The notes: generated by a model not told the origin, from the sequence alone. 64,000 bases of DNA from Bathynomus jamesi (GCA_023014485.1 JAJOZX010007473.1:143814-207813); one strand, 5' to 3'. Counted from the first letter of the stretch, positions 42,676 through 54,991 are shown. Made by a program: numbers and translations.

Positions 42676-45568
42676 TAGCTAAGGTTGCATGACTGGCTTT
42701 TGCATGACATTCAGTTATGATTAACGTTGTTAAATGAGAACTTTCAGGCAGCAGTACAGGATACCTGGCAGAATAGTTAAGGTTGGTTGCATATTTATAT
42801 CTCCCCATTGTTCTGACTAACCCTTCTTTGTCAATGAAGAGTTTTAGATTCTTTTGCAGCTTAGTTAGGTCCTCAACTTTTTCTCCTTTATTTAGTTTGT
42901 TGATTATTTCTTTTTCTTTTGAGAAATGTTTTTGCTGGACTAATTTTAGCCAGTAATTTGTGGCCTTAGTTTTGTAAGCTGTATGATTTTTCTCCAAAAC
43001 AGCAATTTTTTCTTCCATTGTTAGGTTACATTTAGGGTTATATTCGTGAGTGCGGAAGTACTTTAAGTTTTCTATGAACCGTAGAACATAGGCAGTGATT
43101 CTGACCAGTTTTTTCCTGTTAGAGAATTTTTCCATGTTTAACAAGGGAGTTTTTTCATTTATTTCTTTACAAGTTGTTTGACACACATTTATTGTTGTCT
43201 GTAAGGTTTCTTGGTGGGGGTTAAAAATTAAGTTGGTTGGCCATTCAATTTCATTTCTCAAAAATGTGGGACCATGTTGGTAAAAGGGAAGAAGTTTTTG
43301 AAATTTCTTGAAAGATATTGGTCTGGTGAGTAGGTCTGCTGGGTTGTCTTCTCCTGCTACATGTCTGAATTCCAGGTGATGGTTTAAGTTTCTTGTTGCT
43401 TCCTGAATGTCTTTCACTCTGTTTTTTTACAAAGATGGATTTCATTTTTAGAGATTTTTGAGCAATCCAATTTAAAGCCACCTGTGAGTCTGTCCAAATT
43501 ATTGTTTTGAAGAACTTTGGTTTTCTGAGTTTTCTTCTAGGTAGGTTTCTTTAAGGTATTCTAGTACTTTGGTTCCTAGGCAGATTGCCATTAATTCCAA
43601 GTTACAAATGGTCCAATTTTTTGATTTGGGGTTGACTCTTGATTTAGCGTAAATTAGTTCGGATTTTCCATTTCCAACTAGATAGCAACTTACTGCATAA
43701 CCTTCTTGGCTGGCATCAAAAGATGTGGAGTTGAAGATTTTCCATGAGAGGTTTGGGATTTTCAAAAGTTTGTCTAGGAAAATTCAGAAATTCCACTTTG
43801 TTTATTTCTTTACAAAGTTTTTTCCATTCACGCAGCATTTCAGGTTCTAGATATTCATCCCAATCTTTTTTGGTAGCTATTACTTTCTGCATGAAGAGTT
43901 TTAATTTAAACACTAAGGGTGCAACAAATCCAATTGGATCAAACAATGATTGCACAGAACTTAGTATTTCTCTTTTAGTTTTGGCTTCTGAGTTCAAGTT
44001 TACAGTTTTTAGATGGAGTGTATCAGCACTTGTGTTCCAACCATATCCTAATAGTTTTACATTTTCTTTATCTTCTGAGGAGGCTATGTCATGTTTTTCA
44101 AATAGTCCTTGAAGTTCTGAGTGGAGGCCCATTCATATAGCTTCAAATTATATTCAATTAAGTGTTTACACTATAATTGTAAAGGTCTTTGAGTTCTGAG
44201 AGATTGTTGGCATTAATTAAAGCATTGTCCATGTAAAAGCGGTTAGCTAGGTAGTCTGCCACTTGGTTTTGTTGTTCATTAAAAATGTGTTGGAGAGATT
44301 GTTGTAGTAAAAATGGACTGCTTTTGTTGCCAAAGGTAACTCTTTATATTTATAGCAGATCAGGTTGTCGTCATTTGGAGCCAATTGGGTATTTTTACCA
44401 CAGAATTTTGTGGGCATTGCAGTCAAATTCTGTTTGATATTTAAGTTGTAAATATGCTTTTTGAATGTCCCCAATCATCAAATATTTACCATGCCTTAAT
44501 TTAATGCACAATTTTGCTAATGAGGTAGGAGTGAAGGGCAGTCCTCAGTAGCATCATTTACTGTTATTTCTTCTGGTTTGCTTTTACCCGAGGGATCTAC
44601 TACAATCCTAACTTTAGTTGTTTGTACCCAGGGCGAACTACGGGAAAATGAGGTAAAAAATTTCCTGCTTGTCTTAAGTTTCTGTTAGGGCTACTTCTTC
44701 TATTATTCCTTCCTGGAATTGTTGTTCAAGGATGTCTGAATAAGGTTGCATTAAGTTATCTTTTTTTAATTTTTTGCAAGTGGACTTTAACCTGCTAATA
44801 GCATAGTTAAAGTTTGGTGAAATTTTATCTTTTTGGTCATTCCATGGTACCTTAACAGACAATCTTTCATCTTCTATTTTAACTTCCTTTTCAAAGTTTG
44901 CAATCAGATCTTTTTCTTTGTTTGAAAATGGTTCATCCCCAGAAATACCCAAGTTTTCTAGTTTGCTAAATTGTGCAATCTGGTGTTCAATTTTTTTAGA
45001 TCTTCATTAGAAGTTGTACTAGTAGTAGCGGGTTGGTAATACAGAAGCTGATCTGATCTCTTATTGGTTCTTTTTCTTTTTCAGGGTAGTAATCTGAAGG
45101 GAAACCCAATAAAAGTATTCCATAGGGAGATTTATAACAAGAGGCAGTATGAATCTGATGAGTGCTGAGGGCAAAAAGTTTGTGGGTTGCAGCCCCAAAA
45201 ATTAACATGAAGTCAGCCACTTCATCAGCTTCAAAGTGATCTGCAAGCTGATAATTTAATGATTTTAAATAAGTTTGAAGTTTCAGTAATCCTGGAACTT
45301 CATATTTAATATTAATATCATCAATTATGATGGCTTCTATTTCTTGGTAGTTTCCAGGGTTTCTAGAATCCTCCAATTTAATTATAGCTACTTCATAATT
45401 TGGTTGTTTCTTGTTGGCTATAAATCCTGTTATGGTTATGGATTCCTCGTAGTGTTTAGTTGGAAGATTTAATTTTTTCACAAGTTCCTTGGTAATGTAG
45501 CTGGCTTGACTACAATTATCCAAAAGTGCTCTGCATTTAATTGATTTTTCTGAGTTTCTTATTCTCAT
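42676..45568 (-). pseudogene. BEL-C pol, N-terminal part: protease, RT, RNase H and integrase start
   Basis: Minus strand, in many frames. Protease 45568-44996: active-site segment ALLDNCSQASYI has DNC in place of DSG. RT: 44952-44674 (SVKVPWNDQKDKISPNFNYA) and 44474-44247, then motif FYMDNALI near 44230, where the second catalytic aspartate is N. RNase H/thumb: 44132-43716 (LLGYGWNTSADTL, SLFDPIGFVAPL) and 43765-43499 (FDASQEGYAVSCYL, NLELMAICLG). Frame 43417-42676 has DNPADLLTRPISF and continues into the integrase N-terminus (RYPVLLPESSHLTTLII, HAKASH), where the hAT cuts it. At least six frameshifts make this an old, dead copy. Confidence 0.83.
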
Positions 45569-47011
45569 TGCATGGAAGGATTAATGCTACTTCTTGATCA
45601 TCAGTGTTTTTTAAACTTAATAAGTTAGTAACTTGTTTCCCTTGTTTTGAGTTTTCTTTTTGGGTAGCTACTTCCGTACTGGTTTTGGTTTTCTTATCTT
45701 CCTCTGGTTTTCCTTTTTGTTTGGTACAAAGGAAGGATAAATGGTTAGAAAACCTACAAAATGAACAGGGTTGTAAAGAAATGGGGCATTCTTTGGCTTG
45801 GTGTTTAGATGAGGTACATTTAGTACAATAATTTAATTTAGCAAGTTTTTTCAGTTTATCCCAACTTTCAGGGAAAGAATCACATTTTGAGATTCTGTGT
45901 GAGAGTTTTTCTTACACAATTTGCAGTAAGGTTCTCTCTGGTCAGTATTGAGCTCTTCTTGAGGATTGTCTTTGGGTAGAAACCGCCAGAGCAGCTGTAG
46001 TTTGGCCAGAATACCATGGTTTTCTGGCTGGTTCTGGAGAGAAGTTTCTTTTTTGTTTAGGTATCAAGGTAGTTAACTCACTTTGTTCCAGATCAAAATT
46101 AACATTAGCTAAGGTTTTGGTAGCTTCAGCAATTGCTTCTTTAAATTATAAAGTGGTCATAGAGTTTAAACCACAAGTTCTTAAAAATTCCTGAGTTTCT
46201 TGAGTTAGTTTATTATAATATACATACAAGAGTATATCTTCTAATTCTAATTTTTGAGTTTGCATTAAATTTATGGTAGAGTGCATATCTGCTTGAAAGT
46301 CATGAAGTGATTTAAAATTTTTGGTTATTATGGATTTGGTTAAAAGGATTTTATTATGGAGAATTTAATTTGGCCTGGTGTTGCATAACAGCCCTCCAAC
46401 TGCTGCCATGCTTCTTCATAAGATGTTTTACTTTCTTGCATGCAGTTTATTTGAATGGCAGGGTTTCCACTCAAATGTTGTTTTAGGTAGGCAAATTTCT
46501 CTTCTTCGGAAAGACCTATGTTATCATAAATGTTTCTGAATGAGGTCTTAAAGTTTTGAAATTTAGAGGGATTTCCATCAAATGGTAATATTTGAAGCTC
46601 AGGAATTTTAGTACTTATTCTTGGTTTAGGTTTGGCTTCGGCATTATTTTCTTTTTTAGTTGTTAATGCTTGTATCATTTGATCTATTTCAAAGTGGTAA
46701 TAACTATTTTTTTCATCTAGTTTTTCTTGTTTAGCCTCTGAGAAGCCTTCGGAACAAACATACATTTTAAGGATTTCATCATCTAAATTTTGTAACTTGT
46801 CCAGTTGTGAGGACAAAAGCTGAGCATATAAATGTTTTTGTTCCTCAGTCCAATCATCCAATCTCTCTTTGATTGTAGCTAAAAGTTTAGTAGCTGAGGT
46901 TCTGATTGCTCCCCTCCTTTTTACCAATTTACTAGTTTCAAGTGCTTCCACATCACTTCCCAACCATGTCTCCATACTTTTTCCTGGAGTGGCTTCAGTT
47001 TCATTAGCCAT
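45569..47011 (-). pseudogene. BEL-C gag
   Basis: The start codon is at 47009-47011 (MANETEATPGKSMETWLGSD). The frame is open for 223 codons to 46340 and includes KRRGAIRTSATKLLATIKER, a helical region, and the capsid-like IPELQILPFDGNPSKFQNF with YLKQHLSGNPA. Frameshifts follow near 46340 and 46150. The zinc-knuckle region at about 45700-45960 shows CTKCTSSKHQAKEC and CSFC..H-type motifs. In BEL/Pao elements the product packages RNA. Confidence 0.8.
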
Positions 47012-47168
47012 TTTTTAGGTTTAATATTATAAATGATATTATCAATGATATTTATAATTAAATTTTCAGATTATGTAAAAAATTTAATTCACTGGATTTA
47101 AAACTATTGTATCAGAAATAAAACAAAAAAGGGTAACTAACTTCTCGACTGCCCACCCGGGGGCGCCA
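47012..47168 (-). promoter_or_regulatory. BEL-C leader and primer-binding site
   Basis: Directly inside the 5' LTR the element-strand sequence is TGGCGCCCCCGGGTGGGC (47151-47168), the expected place and TGG start of a primer-binding site. The tRNA is not assigned. Confidence 0.65.
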
Positions 47169-48150
47169 TATTGAAAAATTTATTGAATTTATATTTAGCT
47201 TGAGAGAGATTATTTTTATTTAGGTGTAATATTAAGGTTAAGTTTACTTTAAATAGACACAGTAATTATAGAAATAATAATGGCCTATTTAGACACTGTC
47301 AACATAGCTACAGACTTTTTCACTGTAGGTTGCAGTGGTTTTCAGGTTAAAATTTGGTCAGCAGCCAGATTACTAACTATGGTGAAGCTAAATTCATTAA
47401 AATTAATTTAGACTTACCAAAAATGAAGTTGCCAGTTGAACGTTACCCTTTTGTTTCTAACTAATCCATAAGTTTCATTTAGTTTCCAGGTTTGAATTTT
47501 ATTTGTTAAGTTTTAAGTTATTTAACACACTGCTAGGTTATTTATTTGTAGGGGCTATTTCCCAGACCTAGGTTTTGCAGGTTAAGTTAGGCTAGGGCTG
47601 GTATTGCCCTTAAGTTTTTGTTTTTTAAAAGGTTTGAAGGTTTTACTCAAGTTAAGTTAGGGCTATATTGCCTTTAGGTTTTAATAGGGGCTATAACAGC
47701 CATTTAATTATTGAGTTAGGGCAGTTGTAGCCCGGTTCGAGTTTCGTCTAGGTACCTAGTTTTTCTCTTACCTTAGTTATTTTCTTTAATTAACTTACTT
47801 ACCTAGTTCTGATAGGCCTCTATTTAGTTAAACAGGGTTTTTGATTAATTGCAGTGGTTATTAAGGTAAGATTTAAAGGTTGTGAGGTTTAAAGGTTGAC
47901 TAAGTTCCCGGTTAGTTGGGAACCACGAGAATTTTATTTTTAAAAACTAGCCCGCTTCATGCAGTCAAAATTTTCAAGAATGGACAAAGCTCCGTTTTTC
48001 TTTGTCCAGAAACTTTTTTTTTCTTCTTTTTGTTAATTAGGGAAACCCAACTTCACTAGTTGGTTAGAAACGAGGGTTGTTATTTTTATTTATTTTGTTT
48101 ATATTTTATTTGGAAATATATGCGGTTATTTCTAACCACTTTTTTTAACA
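47169..48150 (-). repeat. BEL-C 5' LTR (982 bp)
   Basis: Pairs with 35111-36124 with scattered substitutions and several small deletions, more divergence than between the BEL-B LTRs. Ends TTTTTTTAACA on the + strand, followed by the GTATT duplication. Confidence 0.87.
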
Positions 48151-48155
48151 GTATT

Positions 48156-48296
48156 CCATATTGGTGGTTGGTCAGTACCCCACCCAGCAATTCAGTTTAT
48201 TTGAAAAAATCAAAATTTGTATTTGATCAGTTTGGTTAAGTATTTTTGCCAATTCAGCTTATTTGGCATTGAGCCCAATTGTTGTTTGCACTGAAG
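48156..48296 (+). other. BEL-D leader, second part
   Basis: Continuation of the BEL-D leader after BEL-C, up to the gag start codon at 48297. Confidence 0.65.
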
Positions 48297-49627
48297 ATGA
48301 GTGCAGCTGAATTGTGTTAGAAAATCTAGAAGAGGAAGAACTATTGTTGTCCCAAGGCGATATGATGACTAAGCTGATTGATGCAGCATTGCTTGTATAT
48401 ATTAAGTTAAGGTGTATATATATCCATCTCATAATTGTAAGGTTAGTGAAAAATTAACTTGATTTAGAGCTAGCATTTTTGGGCTCTTGTGGCATCAGTA
48501 TTTGGCCACTCTGGTGGCATCATTTTGGGGCGCTGCGCGTCCTTTTTACTCGTTTGTGGGATGTCGTACGTACAGGGTGTGGTCTGATAGAGAGCTCTCT
48601 TGCAATTCAGTTTGGTTGTTTACATACAAGATTGTTACATCGTGCAATAGTCCAGGTTGCGTTGTTGTTGCAAGGTTGAGAAAGAAGACCATAAATAGTA
48701 CCCCTTTTGTTTTTATCTTAAATTCATACAACTAAGGCCTAAGGTAGGCCCACATCGAGTCAACAACCCTGAGGTAGGACCTAATAGAATCTCAAGTCCG
48801 TAAGTTTTAATTTTAGCTTAACTTGGGCTGTACGTAGAACTGGCCCTTTAGAATTTGGCCGTTCACGGCTCAGCTGGGATTTTGAACCCAACAAATAAAT
48901 AAAATAACAAATTGAACAAATTTAAAAAAAGGAGAAGCGCCTACAAAGGTCTAATTACAAAGGTCATTGCCACTATAGATTCTGCCATAGAGCAAGAGGA
49001 TTTAAGCTTAGTGACTGCGCAGCTTTCCATATTAGAAACTAAAAAGGTTGCTCTAAGTGAAGTAAATGTTAAAATTGAGGCTCTTATAGAAGAGGATGAA
49101 ATAGAAAATAACATAATTTACTTTGAAGAGATTATTGATTATATAATTAAAGTATGCCACCGAGCAAAAGAGTTTAGCAGCTCAGTACAGTTAGAGACCA
49201 GTTCTAATAATGAAACACAACCCTCAACAAATGGTGTTTGTGAAGTTAAGGTTAGCAGATCAGCAGTTCAATTACCGAGGCTTGTACTCAAAACATTTTC
49301 TGGGAGTATTCAGGAATGGCAAGGATGGGCAGACAGTTTTCAATCAGCAGTTCATTCTAGTCAAGTATTAAGTGCGGTGGAGAAGTTTAATTATTTGCAG
49401 TCCCTTGGAAGGGGAGGCAGCAAAGCCAATAGCAGGATTTGCATTAACAGATGCTAATTATAAGTGGCTTGGGATATATTAAAGAAACGGTTTGGTAGCC
49501 AGAGATCTTAATTAAAAGCCACCTCCGTGAACTTTTAGCTATACCTCCTGTTAATAATCCCAATAGTGTCAAGGAGTTACGGCAGTTATATGATGAATTT
49601 GAAGTTAGAACTAGGTCCCTGGACAAC
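48297..49627 (+). pseudogene. BEL-D gag N-terminal and capsid region, split by a solo LTR
   Basis: The start codon 48297-48299 is followed by only five codons (MSAAEL boundary) before the solo LTR at 48315. The frame continues after the LTR at 48915 with KFKKRRSAYKGLITKV, a short basic N-terminus matching the place of RSARKGVITRL in BEL-A gag. A helical region and capsid-like PRLVLKTFSGSIQEWQGWAD follow. An indel near 49410 shifts frame, and further shifts and stops occur at 49450-49520 before the long frame starting by 49628. Confidence 0.78.
48315..48909 (+). mobile_element. Solo LTR of the BEL-D family inside BEL-D gag
   Basis: 595 bp, TGTTAGAAAATCTAGAAGAG to AAATAACA, flanked by perfect AATTG (48310-48314 and 48910-48914). 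Removing it together with one duplication restores the gag reading frame. It is homologous to both LTRs of the element it interrupts but carries its own small deletions. Confidence 0.9.
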
Positions 49628-51994
49628 TTGGGTGTAGGAATGGAAAGGTATGGTATAATGTTGGTTACTATACTGGAGTCTAAATTGCCTAGCTCAATTT
49701 TGCTTGAATTAAGTAGGGGACACTCTACAGAATATGTGTACATCCCCCTTCAGCAGATGTTAAGTCTTTTAGGCACAGAATTAGCAAGACGAGAGGGAAT
49801 TGAGTTTGCACAGTGGGATGTTAAACAAGGGGACAAAGGCAGGCACAGCACCAAGGTTTCTACAAAAAGGAATAGCCCAGGTACAGTGTCAGTTCTACAT
49901 GCATCCTCTGAGAATAAATTAAAGGGAATCAAGGAATGCATATTTTGCGAAGGCAACCACAAGTCATATAAATGTGAGATGGCTGAGGCTTTACATTTTG
50001 AGGAGAGAAAGGACAGGGTAACTAAGTCCACAGCATGTTTTAAATGTTTTTTGAAAGGTCACAGAGCAAGGTTTTGTAACTTTAAAATTTTGTGCAAAAA
50101 ATGTCATGGCAAGCATCAGCCATTATTGTGTGAAAACACTCGTAGTAGGCCTACCCCAGAAGTAGAGACATCAGTGGCACATGCTACTGCTATGAAAGGG
50201 AGTAAAAGTAAAGGGGGATTATTGCAAACAGCTGCAGCCTTATTAATTGGGAATGATGGAGAAGCTATTGTAAGAGTGTTGTTTGATAGTGGTAGCCAGT
50301 GTAGCTTTATTAAGACCAGAATTTCCAGAAAATTGAAGTTTAAAGAACTTAAGAGGGAAAATTTAAGAATTTCTGGGTTTGGGGGTTCTGTTCAAAACCG
50401 AATCAAAGTTAAGGTAGAAGTTCTGGTTAAGGGGTTGTTACCACAAAGTCCCACTGTCAAGGTCCAAGCTGTAGAGATTGAGGAACTTTGTGTTCCAGTC
50501 ACTACTTGTTTAGATATGGCATGTGTCCAAGAATTGCAAGTTAAAGGAATTAATTTGGGCAATAATAAGTTTGAAGGAACAGAAGATATTAGTCTTTTGA
50601 TTGGAACTGACTATTATTGGGACTTCATCACTGGTAATATTGTCAGCACATCTCGAGGCCCGGTAGCTATTGAAAGTAAGCTAGGCTGGATGCTACATGG
50701 TAGCTATTGCAATGAAATGGAGGTTAAAGCTCGTTTTGTTAAGATTGAGGAGAACAGCCATGGTTTGGAAAGGTATTTGAAAGCGTTTTGGGAACTTGAA
50801 TCCATTGGCATAAAGGACAAACAGGCAAGTACAGTGAACAGTGATGTTTTAGAGCAATTTGAAAAAGGGATTGGGTTTAGAGATGGTTGCTATGAAGTTG
50901 GCTTCCCTTGGAAGGATTCTTGCAAACCCGGTTCAAACCTTCAGCTAGCTAATCGGAGGTTGAGGACTTCATTGTACAGGCTAAAAAAAAATGAGTTGTT
51001 AATTGAATACAATGAGGCCATCCTAAGCTATGTAAGGGAGGGCTATGCTGAAAGGGTGCAAGGTGAGCTGGTGAGCCAGGAGGCACATTATCTGCCACAC
51101 CATGCAGTGGTACGGCGAGACAAAACTACCACCAAACTGAGGGTAGTTTTTGATGGCTCAGCCAAGGACAAAGGTGGTGTGTCCTTGAATGACTGTTTGA
51201 ATGCTGGGCCAAATTTAAATGCAGATTTATTTTCCTTGTTACTGAGATTCAGGTTTGGTAGAGTAGCATTGACTGCAGATGTGAAGCAAGCCTTTTTGCG
51301 GATAAAGTTAAAACCAGAGGACAGAGATGCAGTAAGGTATCTGTGGGTGGATACGAAAGACTTGTTGGAAAATGAACCTAAGGTTCAAGCATATAGAATG
51401 AAGTCAGTGTTGTTTGGCCTCAGCTCTAGTCCATTTCTGTTGGCAGCTACTATGCAGTACCATTTTAAGAAATATTCTGAAGTCTATCCTAACACTATTG
51501 AACACATAAAGAAAAAATTTTATGTTGATGATTTGCTGTGTTTTGTGGATAATACAGAAATGGCTAAACAGATATTCATGGAGGCTAGAGCTATAATGAG
51601 GGAGGCTGTCATGGAGCTTAGAAAATGGCAGACCAATCATTCTCAATTACAAGAGTTTATGTGTCAGTCCTGTGTAGTACCTGATGCAGCAGAAAGTATT
51701 GAGGATTCTGGTATTAAGGAGTTGTGGGCAATAGACGCAAAAGTGCTAGGCATTGTTTGGCAGCAAGGAGAGGATTTGTTTACCTTCAATGAGAAATCTT
51801 TAGTAGAGCTGGCTGAGAATGAGACAAGGTGGACAAAACGTACAGCTCTTAGTTTGGCTTCAAAGATCTTTGATCCTCTTGGATTCCTGGCTCCATTTGT
51901 GATAAAGTCAAAAATTTGGTTTCAGAGCCTCTGGGAAATTGGACTTGGTTGGGACCAAGAGTTACCTGATCATATGGTGGTAAGGTGGAAATAG
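49628..51994 (+). pseudogene. BEL-D gag C-terminus, protease and RT (788-codon open frame)
   Basis: One long frame. Three zinc knuckles at about residues 100-180 (CIFCEGNHKSYKC, CFKCFLKGHRARFC, CKKCHGKHQPLLC). An A17-type protease with VLFDSGSQCSFI (about 218-230), the intact DSG motif, and LLIGTDYYWDFITG. RT follows: TTKLRVVFDGSAKDKGG (about 500), LNDCLNAGPNLN, ALTADVKQAFLRI (catalytic D), FGLSSSPFLLA and FYVDDLL (catalytic DD). The connection carries SKIFDPLGFLAPF. A TAG stop at 51992-51994 interrupts an otherwise continuous frame that resumes as WFKELAHL. It is the best-preserved RT of the BEL elements here. Confidence 0.9.
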
Positions 51995-52615
51995 TGGTTC
52001 AAAGAATTGGCACATCTTGGAGACATTGAAATCCCAAGATGGTACTTTGGAGAGTTGAACAATAGTCCAGACAATTTAGAGCTGCACATCTTTTCATTCT
52101 TTTGTGATGCAAGTGAGGAAGCCTATGCAACTTGTATTTATATAAGAGGCACATTGCAAGAGGAAGTAAGTTGCAGGTTGGTTGCTGCAAAGAGCAGAGT
52201 AGCACCTTTGAAAAGGCTTTCTGTTCCAAGGTTGGAATTGATGGATGCAGTTATTGCTAGTTGGCTTGCAGTTACAGTGCAAAAGTCTGTGACCCTCTAT
52301 GAAATTCCAAGCTATTATTGGACAGACTCCACTATAGTTTGGCACTGGTTAAGAAGCCAGGCAAGGAAATGGAAACCATTTGTTGCCAATAGGGTCGAGG
52401 AAATTCAAGCGCACACAGATCCCGAGCAATGGAAGCATTGTCCAGGCACCCAAAACCCCGCTGATTTACCAACATCAGGAATTTCAGTGAAAGATCTTGC
52501 ACAGTCAAGTTTGTGGTGGAATGTGCCAGAGTGGCTAAAACTTGGAAGTGAAAACTGGCCTTCTAATCAGCCTATTGTAGGAGAATGCCAGGCTGAAGAA
52601 GCATGGGTGAGGTGA
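51995..52615 (+). pseudogene. BEL-D RNase H region
   Basis: Same frame as the preceding RT, beyond the TAG stop. FCDASEEAYATCIY carries the first RNase H aspartate, VPRLELMDAVIAS the glutamate and YYWTDSTIVWHWL the next aspartate; GTQNPADLPTSG corresponds to the NPAD(F/L)LTRG motif with two changes. It ends at a stop near 52613. The 190 bp that follow (52616-52805) still encode the linker, but in shifted frames with stops. Confidence 0.85.
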
Positions 52616-52805
52616 GAAAATGCACTGTGAACAGTTGTCAAGTTATGCAGCAGGACCCCATATTGAGGCTTGAGGACATTAGCAGTCTGAAAAGGTTGTT
52701 AAGAGTGACAGCATGGGTATATAGATTTACCAACAATATTAAGGGAGAAACAAGAAGGGAAGGAATCTGAACATTAAGGAGATTCAGCAAGCCAGGAAAT
52801 ACTGG

Positions 52806-54117
52806 GTGGTATATGTGCAGAAGGAAAAATTTGGTGAAGAGAGGGAATTGCTCACCAGCCGTCCATTACAGGTTCTACCAACACATTCTGCTCTCAAGTG
52901 TTTGGATGTGTTTTTGGATCAGGATTTATTGAGAGTAGGAGGTAGACTACAGTTTTCTGGACTTCCAGAGGAGAAAAGACATCCAATTTTGCTACCTTCT
53001 GGGGGGCACTTTGTGGAACTTTTGATCCTGGATACGCATCATAAGTTGTTACATGCTGGAGTTAGGGAAGTGATAATAGAGATCAGACAACAGTTTTGGA
53101 TTCCCAAAATTAGACAAGTAGTAAAAAAGGTCTTGCATAAATGTGTGGTTTGCAAGCGTTGGAGTGCAAAGCCTTATTATGAAAAGGTGGCTCCACTTCC
53201 AAGAGAACGGTGTGTCTATACTGCCCCATTTGATGTACTGGGAGTAGACTTCGCAGGTCCAGTCTATGTGTATGAGCAAGGGGAGTCTAACAAAGGTTAT
53301 ATATGTCTTTTCACATGTGCTACCACCAGAGCAATCCATTTGGAGTTGGTAAGCAACTTAAGTAGTGATGTATTTCTTTTGGCCTTTAAAAGGTTTGTGA
53401 ACAGAAGGGGTTTCCCAAATAAAATCATATCGGATAATGCAAAAACCTTCAAAAGGGCTGCAAAGGAACTCCAAGAAGTTTGGTCCTTGCTAAAAGAGGA
53501 AGGATTCCAATCCTACTTTTCACACCAAGGGGTACAGTGGGAGTTTATTGTTGAGAGAGCACCATGGTGGGAAGGATTTTGGGAAAGGCTAGTGAGAAGT
53601 GTAAAGTGTCCATTAAAGAAACTTTTAGCTAATGCTCATTTGAGCAAAGAAGAATTCTGCACTGTTTTATGTGAAGTAGAAGCAATGGTGAACAGTAGGC
53701 CTATCACTTTTGTTTATAACAGTATGCAGGATGCAGAGCCATTGACACCAAATCATTTTCTTTGTGGTAAACGATTAACATCAAGCCCCATTGTGCCAGA
53801 AGACTTGCAGCCTATCCAGAGCACTCAAGGAGAATTAACACCTTGAAGAGCTACAAGATCAGTTATGGAAGAGGTGGCAGATGGAATACTTGCCAGAACT
53901 CAATTATTACCCATTAGGCAATGTAAAGGGCTCCAATGCAAATTGTATCAAGGTGGGAGAAGTGGTAATGATTGGGAATGAAAAACCAAGGCAATGCTGG
54001 AAGCTTGGCATAATTGAAGAGTTGTTTGTTGGCAAAGACAATTTAGTTAGGTCTGCACTGGTAAAGACTTCAGGAGGAAAGTTAAAGAGACCTATACAAA
54101 AACTCTATGCTTTATAA
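52806..54117 (+). pseudogene. BEL-D integrase and C-terminal domain
   Basis: Frame 52806-53846: HPILLPSGGHFVELLILDTH, the zinc-binding H..H..CVVCKR, then the DDE-type core with GVDFAG, ISDNAKTF and WWEGFWERLVRSVK (all three acidic residues present), and NSRPITF and PLTPNHFL. A frameshift near 53840 leads to 53881-54117, a DUF5641-like C-terminal domain (GEVVMIGNEKPRQCWKLGII, LKRPIQKLYAL). The catalytic residues are intact, which with the RT makes BEL-D the least decayed coding unit among the BELs here. Confidence 0.88.
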
Positions 54118-54227
54118 ATCAGCAAAAACACAGATAGTCAAGATGAAACATTTGAGTTACAGCCTCATGGAGAAGGCTTGGCTAACCTTGCAGAAGGTAA
54201 TGACAACAATGCCTCTTCGTGTGGGAG
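54118..54227 (+). other. BEL-D 3' untranslated region
   Basis: 110 bp between the pol stop and the 3' LTR, ending CGTGTGGGAG, a short purine-rich run just before the LTR. Confidence 0.5.
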
Positions 54228-54854
54228 TATTAGAAAATCTAGAAGAGAAGAACCATTGTTGTCCCAAGGCGATATGATGACTAAGCTGATTGATGCAGCA
54301 TTGCTTGTATATATTAAGTTAAGGTGTATATATATCTCATAATTGTAAGGTTAGTGAAAAATTCACTTAATTCAGAACTAGCATTTTTGGGCTCTTGTGG
54401 CATCATTGTTTTGGGCTCTTGTGGCATCATTGTTTGGGCACTCTTGTGACATCATTTTTTGGGGCGCTGCGCGTCTTTTCTACTCGTTTGTGGAATGCCG
54501 TACTTACAGGGTGTGGTCTTATAGAGAGCTCTCTTGCAATTCAGTTTGGTTGTTTAGATACAAGATTGTTGCATCGTGCAAGAGTGCAGGTTGTGTTGTT
54601 GTTGATGTTGCAAGGTTTAGAAAGACCATAAATAGTGCCCCTTTTGTTTTTTAGCTTAAATTCATGCAACTGAGGCCTAAGGTAGGCCCACATCGAATCA
54701 GCAACCCTGAGGTAGGACCTAATAGGACCTCCAAGTCCGTAAGTTTTTAATTCTAGCTTAACTTGGGCTGTAGGTTGAACTGGCCCTTCAGAGCTTGGCC
54801 GTTCACGGCTCAGCTGGGATTTTGAAACCAATTAAAAAAAAAGTAATAATAACA
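54228..54854 (+). repeat. BEL-D 3' LTR (627 bp)
   Basis: Matches 34209-34826. The first bases read TATTAG in place of TGTTAG, a change in the terminal dinucleotide. Ends AATAATAACA, then GA-rich satellite. Confidence 0.85.
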
Positions 54855-54875
54855 AGAGAAGAAAGAGCGGGAGGA

Positions 54876-54950
<75 letters not shown>

Positions 54951-54991
54951 TGGAGAGAAAGAAAGGAGAGAGAGGAGAGAAAGAGAGAGGA
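54855..54991. repeat. GA satellite right of BEL-D, including (GA)n run
   Basis: 137 bp of purine-rich DNA with a GA run of about 68 bp at 54881-54948. It is the continuation of the 33909-34208 tract and abuts the 3' end of LINE J. Confidence 0.93.

Larger units (their letters stand above)
35111..48150 (-). mobile_element. BEL-C: minus-strand BEL/Pao element inserted in BEL-D leader
   Basis: Perfect 5-bp duplication GTATT (35106-35110 and 48151-48155), the usual length for BEL/Pao. LTRs are 47169-48150 (5') and 35111-36124 (3'). Between them are gag, protease, RT, RNase H, integrase and the C-terminal domain on the minus strand, about 8 kb once the hAT at 37634-42675 is removed. It is heavily frameshifted. 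Confidence 0.88.
34209..54854 (+). mobile_element. BEL-D: BEL/Pao element in GA satellite, split by BEL-C and a solo LTR
   Basis: Plus-strand element with 5' LTR 34209-34826, leader 34827-35110 and 48156-48296, gag-pol 48297-54117 and 3' LTR 54228-54854. BEL-C (35111-48150) interrupts the leader and a solo LTR of BEL-D's own family (48315-48909) interrupts gag. Flanks are AGAGG on the left and AGAGA on the right, so the target was GA-satellite DNA and the duplication is only approximate. Apart from the insertions it has a modest number of frameshifts and one stop. Confidence 0.83.
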
